Source: Chloroflexota bacterium (GTDB lineage Bacteria; Chloroflexota; UBA6077; FW602-bin22; JACPRP01). Taken from it: a stretch of 34,586 nucleotides of DNA. The notes below the pieces were generated by a model that was not told the origin of the DNA, made no database searches, and saw only the letters and a program-made list of their open reading frames with translations. Below, in pieces: positions 23,727 through 31,348 of this stretch; position 1 is the stretch's first letter; the number at the start of each line of letters is the position of its first letter. The translations under genes and the position numbers were made by a program. The stretch spans positions 392-34,977 of the forward strand of contig JAMCWX010000016.1 of assembly GCA_023480885.1 (NCBI GenBank), in the 5' to 3' direction.

Positions 23727-24084
23727 CAGGCGGCCTACTATCGAGTACGAGCGAAGCATTCGTCGTGACGAATGCTTCGCTCATGCCTTGCTTCACCCCA
23801 ATATCCACGAACGCGCCGAAATCGACCACGTTCCTAACGGTGCCTTTGAGCTCGTTGATAACACGAATTACATCGCCTTTTCTCTGCATGAGGTTGCGCA
23901 GATAGCCGACTCGCTCCTGAATGTTTCCAACCTGGACCTCGTCCATGCCTCCGGTGGCTTCTTTTCGATAGCGAGCTATGAAGGGAATTGTATTGTCGTC
24001 ATCAAGGAGCTCGATTGCTCGTCGAACCTGATCTGGTTGCAGCCTGAGCTCTCTTGCGATTTGATCGACGATGAGTGTGACCAT
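23692..24084 (-). pseudogene. tex: Internally deleted remnant of tex (S1 RNA-binding accessory factor)
   Basis: Full Tex proteins have about 720-780 residues. Here a 130-codon frame starts with the Tex N-terminal helical region (IARELRLQPDQVRRAIELL, NTIPFIARYRKEATGGMDEV) to about residue 70. It then jumps directly to the start of the C-terminal S1 domain (GTVRNVVDFGAFVDIGVKQ, about 80-98). Nearly 600 internal codons, including the RNase H-like core, are missing. After residue 98 the S1 domain breaks off into a palindromic repeat and unrelated residues. The frame stays open, so a small protein could be made, but activity is unlikely. It follows the response regulator by 6 nt and may ride on that transcript. 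Confidence 0.75.
23749..23782. repeat. 34-bp perfect palindrome in the tex remnant
   Basis: The arms GAGCGAAGCATTCGTC (23749-23764) and GACGAATGCTTCGCTC (23767-23782) are exact inverted copies of 16 bp around GT. No T-tract flanks it on either side. It lies between two convergent genes, at the point where tex similarity ends, so it may be a mobile REP-type element or mark the breakpoint. It may also act as a two-way 3' hairpin. Confidence 0.7.
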
Positions 24085-24090
24085 AGTGGA

Positions 24091-24747
24091 TCAGTCGTTT
24101 TCCAGCACCAGACCGTGTTTCAAGGCGAAGATCGCCGCTTGAGTTCGGTCCGCGACGTCGATCTTGCCGAACAGCACGGTGAGTTTGTTCTTGACAGTGC
24201 TGTTGGCCAGTCCCATCTTCTTGGCAATCTCTTTGTTCGAGGCTCCGGCTGCCAGCAGCCGCAATATGCCGAGTTCGGTCTCGGTGAGGCCAGCTAGACC
24301 TTCCTGGGAACTCGTCTCCTCGGCCATCCTACGAAATTCGGCCAGGACTTTAGTCATCATCATTGGATCGACCAGGGAAGCGCCCTTGTGCACAGCCCTG
24401 ATCGCCGATACCAGCTCGGCGGCCTTAGCGCTCTTCAGCAGATAGCCGCGGGCGCCTGCTTGCACAGCGCGCACGGCGTGGCCATCCTCTTTGTGCATCG
24501 TCAAAACGATGACACCAGTCTCTGGCCGTCTTTGTACGATCTCTCTGGTCGCCGCTATGCCGTCTGCTACCGGCATGTTGATGTCCATCAGAACTACGTC
24601 TGGCTCGAGTTTGTCGACCATCTCGAGCACTTCCAGACCGTCCGAAGCTTCACCTACCACTCGAATGTCAGGCTCTATCTCAAGCAGCTTTCTCAGTCCC
24701 TCGCGAACCAGTCCGTGGTCATCAGCCAATAGCACTTTGATCCGCAT
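24091..24747 (-). CDS. NarL/FixJ-type response regulator
   Basis: A two-component transcription regulator of 218 residues. The receiver domain has acidic residues D9/D10 in LLADDHG, phospho-acceptor D55 in VVLMDINMP, the conserved threonine in VLTMHKED and lysine in LLKSA. The C-terminal LuxR-type helix-turn-helix reads LTETELGILRLLAAGASNKEIAKKMGLANSTVKNKL. ATG 24747 is chosen because AGGGAGGGG lies just upstream; an in-frame start 18 nt earlier would remove that site. There is no histidine kinase gene next to it. It has its own promoter and lies directly downstream of the flagellar cluster, so flagellar control is a guess from position only. Confidence 0.93.
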   Translation of the reverse strand: MRIKVLLADDHGLVREGLRKLLEIEPDIRVVGEASDGLEVLEMVDKLEPDVVLMDINMPVADGIAATREIVQRRPETGVIVLTMHKEDGHAVRAVQAGARGYLLKSAKAAELVSAIRAVHKGASLVDPMMMTKVLAEFRRMAEETSSQEGLAGLTETELGILRLLAAGASNKEIAKKMGLANSTVKNKLTVLFGKIDVADRTQAAIFALKHGLVLEND

Positions 24748-24859
24748 AACCCCTCCCTGTGACAATCAGCCCCACCTGCGCCGAGCTCCAAACCTGGCTC
24801 GGCCAACCGCCAATCAACTGAGCGTCTGGGCTTCGAGATCGCGGCCGAACCACGGCAAT

Positions 24860-24887
24860 ATTATCACAAATACGGAGGTCGCCTCAA
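24860..24887 (-). promoter_or_regulatory. Promoter for the response regulator
   Basis: On the - strand, TTGAGG (24882-24887), a 16-bp spacer and GATAAT (24860-24865) preceded by TGT, an extended -10. The leader would be about 105 nt. No terminator for flgE was recognised in this 173-nt spacer. Confidence 0.5.
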
Positions 24888-24920
24888 TAACCGATGACCG
24901 CGGATACAGGTCGTTGGCTA

Positions 24921-26447
24921 TTACCTCTTGAGATTCACCAGGTCCTGCAGCATTTCGTCTGATGCTGTGATTACGCGAGAATTCGCTTGAAAACCCCTTT
25001 CTGCCATGATCATGTTGGTGAATTGCAGCGCAAGATCGACGTTCGACATTTCCAGATAGCCAGAGGACACCTGGCCCCTGCCGCCGGTTCCTGGAGCTCC
25101 TACCTCAGCATCGCCAGAGTTAGCTGACGTCTCGAACAGGTTCTTGCCCGATTTCAGCAATCCGGCCGGGTTGGAGAACTTCGCCAGAGCGATCTGGCCG
25201 ATCTGCTTGTTGAGCCCGTTGCTATAGACCCCCATCACGTCGCCTGCCTGGCCTATCGAGAAGCTAACCAGCGACCCTGCAGGGCCACCGTCAGATGTGG
25301 CGTGGGCCTCTGATGTGCCGGCGAGCTGCGACATGGAGCTCAGATCGAGGTTCAACTGAGCAGGTGAGGCTGCTCCATTGGGCAGGGTAAGCTGGATGGT
25401 GCCTGCGGGTATCTGGCCTGTGTACGTTCCCGTCGTGGAGAACGTAAAAGACGTCGGCGTGTTAGGCGTAACGGTCGTTCCCGTCTCTGCAGTGGATGCC
25501 AGCCACGTCCAGGAATTCAGCCCTGTTTTCCTGAACGTGACTTTGACGTTATGCAACGTTCCCAGGGAATCGTAGACCCCCACGTTTGTATCAATCGGCT
25601 GCGCGCCTGAGAAGGAGTAGGTATCGTTAACTGCGTTGTTAACGTTCGTCGGAATGGCGATGCTCAAACCGTTGCCTATGTTAACAGGATTGCCAGCAGA
25701 CGTGGCGATCACCGCGCCAAAGTTCTTGCCACCATCGGTGCTTACCTGAATGCCGGTGACCTCGCCTGTGCCGGCCACCACCGAGGCGATTCTCACAACG
25801 TAGTTCGTGGGGTTTACTCCCGTATACGTGCCGCTCAGGGTGGCGACTCCTCCATTAGCGTTGCTCTGCGTGATAGCCCCATAGTTGTTTGCGCCTGTTA
25901 CAGGCGTTCCCGCGTCCAGGTTCCCTCGCATGGTTATCGTGGTTGATGGTTGTCCCGCCATAGTGGCGTTGAACGGGATGGTGATTTCGGTGAGCGGTTG
26001 GGTCGTGTCGACGCTGCCGCTCGCTCCAACCATCCAACCTTGCACCTTCATACCCGTCGTAGGGTTGACCAGCGTTCCATCAATGGCCACGTCGAAGGAA
26101 CCGTCTCTAGAGTAGAATTTGCGAGTTCCATCGCTCAGAATGAAGAAACCATCTCCCTCGATGGCGAGGTCGGTAAACTTGCCTGTTGACTGGAAGTTGC
26201 CTTGCGTCTGAATAGTGTCCACCCCACCGACCTGCATCCCGAGGCCGACCTGAAGTGGATTGATGCCTCCACGTCCTTGCTGGGGTGCGCTGGCACCGTG
26301 GGCCAACTGGCTCAGGATGTCGGAGAATATCACCCTGCTTGACTTGAACCCCACGGTATTGACGTTGGCTATATTGTTCCCGATGACGTCCAGGAAGGTC
26401 TGATGGTTTCGCATGCCTGACACGGCAGCCAACATGGAACGGATCAT
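24921..26447 (-). CDS. flgE: Flagellar hook protein FlgE
   Basis: Hook subunit of 508 residues that forms the universal joint outside the cell. The N-terminus MLAAVSGMRNHQTFLDVIGNNIANVNTVGFKSSRV has the rod/hook/filament signature, and the C-terminus (SGYLEMSNVDLALQFTNMIMAERGFQANSRVI) forms the paired axial helix. FlgE-type central segments (DGFFILSDG, FYSRDGSFDVAIDGTLVNP) are present. The Thr/Gly-rich central D2-like region is larger than in enteric FlgE (about 400). It is exported by the flagellar type III system and has no signal peptide. It is the last structural gene of the cluster, 68 nt after flgD, with a purine-rich site before the ATG. Confidence 0.93.
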   Translation of the reverse strand: MIRSMLAAVSGMRNHQTFLDVIGNNIANVNTVGFKSSRVIFSDILSQLAHGASAPQQGRGGINPLQVGLGMQVGGVDTIQTQGNFQSTGKFTDLAIEGDGFFILSDGTRKFYSRDGSFDVAIDGTLVNPTTGMKVQGWMVGASGSVDTTQPLTEITIPFNATMAGQPSTTITMRGNLDAGTPVTGANNYGAITQSNANGGVATLSGTYTGVNPTNYVVRIASVVAGTGEVTGIQVSTDGGKNFGAVIATSAGNPVNIGNGLSIAIPTNVNNAVNDTYSFSGAQPIDTNVGVYDSLGTLHNVKVTFRKTGLNSWTWLASTAETGTTVTPNTPTSFTFSTTGTYTGQIPAGTIQLTLPNGAASPAQLNLDLSSMSQLAGTSEAHATSDGGPAGSLVSFSIGQAGDVMGVYSNGLNKQIGQIALAKFSNPAGLLKSGKNLFETSANSGDAEVGAPGTGGRGQVSSGYLEMSNVDLALQFTNMIMAERGFQANSRVITASDEMLQDLVNLKR

Positions 26448-26515
26448 AGTTGTCTCCTTTCGTTGTGCAGTCTTACCAGTTTGTTTTCACGCCGTTGCTG
26501 CCCGTAACTACCTAT

Positions 26516-26974
26516 CTAACCTGCAGCATCAATGCTTCGCACATCTGCCAAATTGACCTCGTTGCCATTTACGATTAACATTGGTTTGTTTTGCTCTATC
26601 CTGACTTCCTGAACAACGCCCGCGATTGGGTTGGCTCCAGTTGGCTCCGCCCGAATCGTCTTGCCAATGAGGCTGCTGGCTTGAGCCATCGCTTCAACAC
26701 GTAGAAACTCGTCCAACTTGTTGTTCATCGCCGAAATCTGTTCTACTGTGTTTAGTTGAGCCATCTGCGCAATGAATTCCTTGTCCTCCATTGGCTTTAG
26801 AGGATCCTGATTGCGTAGCTGAGCTACCAACAGCTTCATGAAGTCGCTCTTGCCAATGCCCATCAACGGGTTATCTTCGTTGTTGCCGACGCTCGTCGAG
26901 CCAGTGGCAGAAGTGTTCCGAGTTCCGCCCAGGATGCCCGTGTTTGCGTTGCCCTGTAATGGCCTGATCTCCAT
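26516..26974 (-). CDS. flgD: Flagellar hook assembly scaffold FlgD
   Basis: Hook-capping protein of 152 residues that directs FlgE polymerisation. The conserved core DFMKLLVAQLRNQDPLKPMEDKEFIAQMAQLNTVEQ (about 44-79) is a textbook FlgD match. The C-terminal Ig-like/Tudor part of longer FlgD proteins is reduced to about 45 residues (IGKTIRAEPTG... EVNLADV). Such short FlgD forms are common in Gram-positive-type flagella. It lies 8 nt after fliK and upstream of flgE, the normal order. Confidence 0.93.
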   Translation of the reverse strand: MEIRPLQGNANTGILGGTRNTSATGSTSVGNNEDNPLMGIGKSDFMKLLVAQLRNQDPLKPMEDKEFIAQMAQLNTVEQISAMNNKLDEFLRVEAMAQASSLIGKTIRAEPTGANPIAGVVQEVRIEQNKPMLIVNGNEVNLADVRSIDAAG

Positions 26975-26982
26975 AGAACCTC

Positions 26983-28437
26983 CTAAATGCGGTAGTCCAC
27001 TAACGAATTCTGAGCTCTAACCTCGGGGCTCCCACTTGTCTCCAGTTCGGGCTCGTCGTCCCAGGAAAAACGCGTAGTCGACTGCGAGCTATGCAGCCCT
27101 TGATGCTGCTGCGCGTTATCTTGAAGAGATCCGAAGCCAGAGAACCCTGAGCTAGCGGCGACGTCGAATCTATCTGCTCTCAAGCCCTGGCTCTCGAAAG
27201 CTGTCTTGAGCTGAGGCAGAGAGGCTTGAATCATCTCCTGCGTGTCGCTGACCTCCGCTGTCAATCTGACGTGCAGCCCTTCGGAACTAGTGGACACATA
27301 CACTCGAACCTTCCCCAATTCCTTCGGTTCGAGCTGAATGATCAGCCCTGTTCGTCCGCGACCTACGACAAGTTGCGCTCGCCTGGCGATCTGGTCGATG
27401 ACCGAGTAATTGAGAGCGCCTCTCACCTGGCCTCCCGTTTCTCCTCCTTTACCGATAGCATCTGTGGCTAACTTGGTATCGCCCGCGTTGTTGAACAATC
27501 CGATGGTTTCCATCGATCGTCCGTTGGATGGGGACTGATCGTGCTTGTCGAACTCCTTTTCTCCTGACTTATCTGGCGCAAGGACGATACGACCTCCCAG
27601 AAGGTCGAGGACGCCGATTTCGCCGTTCCGTCCGCGGACTTCGCTGGAGCCTGATCTATCGATCGCAGGCTTACCCGCTGTGCCTGACATCTCGATTCCT
27701 GAATCTGATGCCGACATCCCTTGTTGAGCGAAAAAAACGCTCTTCAGTCTTGAGGAATCGTGAATTCCGTGTGAATCCGCGGCGCTCTTCGACGTTTCAC
27801 CTGACATTGCGGTGACGACTGAGTCTGGGGAGGAATCTTCTCCCTGTGTCCCTCCTGATTGTTTTTCGAGACCAGAATGTCCTTCGATCAACAGCCATTT
27901 GCCACTTTGAACACCCTGTCCTGCTATGGCTTGTTCTAGGAATAGCCAGCGTTCGGAAGGCGAGAGGGAAGCGATCTCTGCGGCCAGTTTGTTCGCCTCT
28001 GCTCCTCGCCCTCCTGCCTCTTGCCCTGGCCCGTTCGCCCCGGCATCTTTGCTGTCAGGGGTCTTAAGCTGCCAAGGCTGGAGTTGGGAAGCGGCGGCAG
28101 CCAGGAGCGCCAGGATCATTTCCACAGCGGTGGTAGATGAATTACCCGGTTCGCTCTTCCCGTCGTGGACCAATCCAATTGAACCGGCCTCCGCGTTTTG
28201 ATCCGAAGCAGAGAGAAATTCCTTTAGCAGGCCAACGCCAGGCTCAGCTCCTTGCGCCGCCACCGATGCCATAACCTGCAAGGCGGAGTCCGATGCGTTG
28301 TTGGCATCAACCGCTGATCCTGCTAGCGCCTCCAGCAGTTGCAGGAAGGCCGAATCGCACGTTGCGCGCTCGCCCGCACTGCTTGGGCTCTTGAACGCCG
28401 AGATTGCGGTGACTAACGAGGGTATGGAATCAATCAT
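26983..28437 (-). CDS. fliK: Flagellar hook-length control protein FliK
   Basis: Molecular ruler of 484 residues that ends hook growth and switches the export gate to late substrates. The first 340 residues are low-complexity and Ser/Gly/Ala-rich, as usual in this family. The conserved C-terminal domain begins near residue 360 with LIIQLEPKELGKVRVYV and continues with VRLTAEVSDTQEMIQASLPQLKTAFESQGL. GGAGG lies 7 nt before the ATG. It stands immediately upstream of flgD and flgE and 20 nt after the glycoside-hydrolase-like gene. Confidence 0.9.
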   Translation of the reverse strand: MIDSIPSLVTAISAFKSPSSAGERATCDSAFLQLLEALAGSAVDANNASDSALQVMASVAAQGAEPGVGLLKEFLSASDQNAEAGSIGLVHDGKSEPGNSSTTAVEMILALLAAAASQLQPWQLKTPDSKDAGANGPGQEAGGRGAEANKLAAEIASLSPSERWLFLEQAIAGQGVQSGKWLLIEGHSGLEKQSGGTQGEDSSPDSVVTAMSGETSKSAADSHGIHDSSRLKSVFFAQQGMSASDSGIEMSGTAGKPAIDRSGSSEVRGRNGEIGVLDLLGGRIVLAPDKSGEKEFDKHDQSPSNGRSMETIGLFNNAGDTKLATDAIGKGGETGGQVRGALNYSVIDQIARRAQLVVGRGRTGLIIQLEPKELGKVRVYVSTSSEGLHVRLTAEVSDTQEMIQASLPQLKTAFESQGLRADRFDVAASSGFSGFGSLQDNAQQHQGLHSSQSTTRFSWDDEPELETSGSPEVRAQNSLVDYRI

Positions 28438-28457
28438 AGGAAACCTCCACGAGTGGC

Positions 28458-29642
28458 TCAGTCCAGCTTTTTCAAAGCGTCGACCAGCGGCGATTGCCCG
28501 CCCCGCTTGAAGAGCGCTTGATGGCTGAAAGCGGTGTCAGCACCTCCGCCTTCTTCGTTGGCTATGATCCAGTAAGTGTAGGCGAAGTTATAGGGCTCTC
28601 GCTTCTTCATATAGCGGTAAGCGCCCGTGACCATCTCAATCTGCCGCGCTTCGTTGATTGCGGGAAACGTCCTGTCATCTGCGGAGCCTATATGCGTTCC
28701 CCCTTCAGTGCCGATAATTGGCATTTGTCGCCCGAGTTTTTCTCTCACAATGGCGTCATACCACTTGAACTTCATGAAGCCATTGCTATCTTTTGCGTAG
28801 TCCAGAGGATGATTTAGAGTATAGTTGTGCATGCTGAGCCAGGCTTTGTCCAGGGTCGCAACCTCACCCCGCTGCTTAATTCTGTCTAGGGTTTGGCTGA
28901 GAAACTGCGTATCGTCGAAGTTCCCTCCTGGGCTGAGGGCGCCCAGGCCTGGATACCCTCCTGCTTCGGTCACAGCCTTCGCCGCCGGAAGCCACCTGTC
29001 CAGGTACCTGTCTACGTTGGGAATGCCGTCCGGGTTCTCGACGTTGAGATTTGGCTCGTTGTACAACTGGTAATAGTAGACCCCCAGTGAACGGTAATGC
29101 TTGACTAAAGCTCCGATATCTCCCTGGACAGGTTTCCCGTTGGGCGTGTAGATTCGCATTATCGGCATTATCCCATTGGCCACCAGTTGTTTTACGAGGT
29201 AATCATTGGCGCCGATCTTTGCGTCGTCGTTCAAGATCACCATCCACTTGATCTTCATCTCTTTGGCTTCTCTTACGAATCGATCGACCACGGCGTTAGA
29301 CGAGCTTAGAGTCGGTACCCAGTGCATTCCTCGACCGTTGTCTCCTTCGGGCCTGGGAAAGTCTGATAAAGCCATCGGCCTGGTCCCATTGCCAGCCTTA
29401 CTGATAGGAGATAATGGGTCAACACTTGCTGAAGTCGACGATGCACGAACAGAACTTGTCGGAACGGATACCTTTATCGGAAAATGTTGCTGCTGTGCCT
29501 GCAAGAGCGCCGAACGAAATGACACGTTGGCATATGGGTTCATTGCCCTGGCAAAGCTTTTCGTGCCAGGCCCTGACAATCTCTTGTATGCAGCAGGGAA
29601 TATTCTCGAATTGGAATCCGCCGTGTCCATCTTCGTCTTCAC
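28458..29642 (-). CDS. Clan GH-A-like glycoside hydrolase encoded within the flagellar operon
   Basis: A 394-residue protein. Residues about 105-390 look like a (beta/alpha)8 glycosidase of clan GH-A: YNEPN carries the putative acid/base E196, GTEGG the putative nucleophile E313, with MHNYTL before it and YTYWII (about 355-360) after it. Residues 1-100 are Ser/Thr/Pro-rich and probably disordered. There is no signal peptide, no membrane segment and no carbohydrate-binding module. The start is GTG 29642; an ATG four codons later is possible. It lies between flgB (14 nt) and fliK (20 nt) in the same operon. Export by the flagellar type III system, like FliK or FlgJ, would fit the disordered N-terminus, but this is inference. 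The substrate could be peptidoglycan, a surface glycan or an external polysaccharide. Confidence 0.8.
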   Translation of the reverse strand: MKTKMDTADSNSRIFPAAYKRLSGPGTKSFARAMNPYANVSFRSALLQAQQQHFPIKVSVPTSSVRASSTSASVDPLSPISKAGNGTRPMALSDFPRPEGDNGRGMHWVPTLSSSNAVVDRFVREAKEMKIKWMVILNDDAKIGANDYLVKQLVANGIMPIMRIYTPNGKPVQGDIGALVKHYRSLGVYYYQLYNEPNLNVENPDGIPNVDRYLDRWLPAAKAVTEAGGYPGLGALSPGGNFDDTQFLSQTLDRIKQRGEVATLDKAWLSMHNYTLNHPLDYAKDSNGFMKFKWYDAIVREKLGRQMPIIGTEGGTHIGSADDRTFPAINEARQIEMVTGAYRYMKKREPYNFAYTYWIIANEEGGGADTAFSHQALFKRGGQSPLVDALKKLD

Positions 29643-29656
29643 ACCCCAGTTCGCCG

Positions 29657-30085
29657 CTAACGCCTGCCTTCGTTGATGATGTACCTTTCCAGCGAGAGAC
29701 GAGCAGAGACGAGCTGAACCAGAGAATTGTACGAAACAGCTGTCTCGGCCAGTTGCACCATTTCCTTGTCGATATCGACGTTGTTACCATCGACCCTGAT
29801 CGTCGTGCTGTTGTCGCTTACCACCTCCGGTTGTATGGCTTCCACGCTTTCTGGTGCGGGATTGATGTGCCGGCGATTGCTCGACATCAACATCAGAGGG
29901 GATGATTGCCGGCCTTTGCCGATTACGTTTTGCAGCTCGTCTTCGAAACGCACCTCGGATGCCTTGAATTGCGGCGTGTCTACGTTTGCCAGGTTGTTGC
30001 TGATCACCCTCTGGCGTGCTGCGAGACCATTCAGCGCGACGCCAATGGCCTTGTCAGTTATTCCACCCGAAATTGGATCGGTCAT
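29657..30085 (-). CDS. flgB: Flagellar basal-body rod protein FlgB
   Basis: Proximal rod subunit of 142 residues. The N-terminal LNGLAARQRVISNNLANVDTPQFKA segment (about 19-43) is the rod signature, and the C-terminus has DGNNVDIDKEMVQLAETAVSYNSLVQLVSARL (about 98-129), as in FlgB rather than FlgC or FlgG. There is no signal peptide, as expected for a type III export substrate. flgC and fliE, which normally follow flgB, are absent here; a glycosidase-like gene stands in that place. A GGAGG-type site precedes the ATG. Confidence 0.92.
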   Translation of the reverse strand: MTDPISGGITDKAIGVALNGLAARQRVISNNLANVDTPQFKASEVRFEDELQNVIGKGRQSSPLMLMSSNRRHINPAPESVEAIQPEVVSDNSTTIRVDGNNVDIDKEMVQLAETAVSYNSLVQLVSARLSLERYIINEGRR

Positions 30086-30125
30086 AGTTCCCTCCAGTCA
30101 GCTTTCAACGAGGAATTGCTGATAG

Positions 30126-30884
30126 CTAGGCGCTCGCGCCTGATTCCTCGAACTGCTGCAAGTAGCTAAGCACTTTGGAAACGTAGTCTCTGGTCTCTTT
30201 GTAGGGAGGTATCCCTCTGTACTTATCTACTGCGCCTGGGCCAGCATTATAAGCAGCAAGCGCCAGGCTGGTGTTGCCACTGTACCGTTGCAGAAGCGAG
30301 CTCAAGAACTTGACGCCGCCTTCGATGTTCTGCGCGGGGTCAAACACGTTTGAAACCCCGAGGGAACGAGCTGTCCCGTCCATTAGTTGCATAAGGCCCT
30401 TCGCTCCTGCGCGCGATATCGCCTGCGGATCAAAACTTGACTCTGCCTTCATAACTGCTGCCACCAGTCCAGGGTTCATACCGTGCTTCTTAGCAGTAGA
30501 CATTATCAAATCGGCGAAAGGAAGCTCTTCGATAACAGTGGTATCCCCGTCCCACAGGGCATTCAGCGCAGTTGAGCGCGATGGCATCGTGCTTTCTGAC
30601 AAAGACCGCAACAGGTGAGATCGTTGACCAACAGGACGCCAGTTGGCCGAATTCCTGGCCGAGATAGGCTCATTCCGCCTGGTTGCCATTGCGAGAACCT
30701 CGGCGAAGCCTCTGTCTGCCGCGCGAGACAGAGCGGCTCCACCTGCGCGCGCAGTCCTTTCCTGAGAAGCAATCTTGTCGAGTTGCGCAGTCCGTCTGAC
30801 GTTTTCAGCGCTTCGTATCCGCTCCTGGATACACGCTATCTGACGCAACACGATCGCCCTTCCGATGCCAGGCCCGTCGCTCAT
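30126..30884 (-). CDS. Flagellar-cluster lytic transglycosylase (SLT domain)
   Basis: A 252-residue peptidoglycan hydrolase. The SLT/goose-lysozyme-like domain covers about 120-245 with catalytic E148 in VMKAESSFDPQAISRAGAKGLMQLM, the AQNIEGGVKFLSSLL segment and ALAAYNAGPGAVDKYRGIPPYKETRDYV. The N-terminal 115 residues are charged and helical without a signal peptide, so export may use the flagellar pathway. It would open the wall for rod assembly, the task done by FlgJ or SltF in other bacteria. The start overlaps the fliJ stop by 4 nt. Confidence 0.9.
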   Translation of the reverse strand: MSDGPGIGRAIVLRQIACIQERIRSAENVRRTAQLDKIASQERTARAGGAALSRAADRGFAEVLAMATRRNEPISARNSANWRPVGQRSHLLRSLSESTMPSRSTALNALWDGDTTVIEELPFADLIMSTAKKHGMNPGLVAAVMKAESSFDPQAISRAGAKGLMQLMDGTARSLGVSNVFDPAQNIEGGVKFLSSLLQRYSGNTSLALAAYNAGPGAVDKYRGIPPYKETRDYVSKVLSYLQQFEESGASA

Positions 30885-31348
30885 TCGAATGCTCCCTCAG
30901 CCAACCTGCGGCGATAGAACTGCGAGGTGGCGATCTCATCCATGATTTTGTTTTCGGCCTTCATCGCTGCGTGCGCTATTCTCGTCTCGTGCTTTTCCTT
31001 CAGCTTCTCCAGCGCTTTCTTCGCCTTGGATATCTCGATCAGCTCCTGGCGCTTCCGCTGAATCCTATCGGCGAGATCCTGGAGCACGAGCAACTGCTGT
31101 TCGAGTCGTTTTTGCAACATCTGAAGGTCACCGAAGGATACACCTATGGCTGCAATATTGAGCTTTTCCGACCCGTGCTGCTGATCGAGCTCTTCATAGC
31201 CGAGCCTTTCGAGCTCGTCGAGCAGCTGGAGCGCACGACGCTCCCGAGCATAGCTTTGCTCGATCTCGGCCAGCTCCATCTGGCAGATCTCTTCGAGCCT
31301 CTGTTTGTGCGACAGCGCTGGTTGCAGATTGAATTCACGTGTCAGCAT
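30881..31348 (-). CDS. fliJ: Flagellar export chaperone-type protein FliJ
   Basis: A 155-residue, highly charged, all-helical protein with long heptad-like stretches (RLEEICQMELAEIEQSYARERRALQLLDEL; QKRLEQQLLVLQDLADRIQRKRQELIEISKAKK). FliJ is a coiled-coil component of the export ATPase that couples FliI to the gate protein FlhA. Sequence identity is always low in this family, so the call uses the size, the coiled coil and the position directly after fliI (7-nt overlap). Confidence 0.82.
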   Translation of the reverse strand: MLTREFNLQPALSHKQRLEEICQMELAEIEQSYARERRALQLLDELERLGYEELDQQHGSEKLNIAAIGVSFGDLQMLQKRLEQQLLVLQDLADRIQRKRQELIEISKAKKALEKLKEKHETRIAHAAMKAENKIMDEIATSQFYRRRLAEGAFE

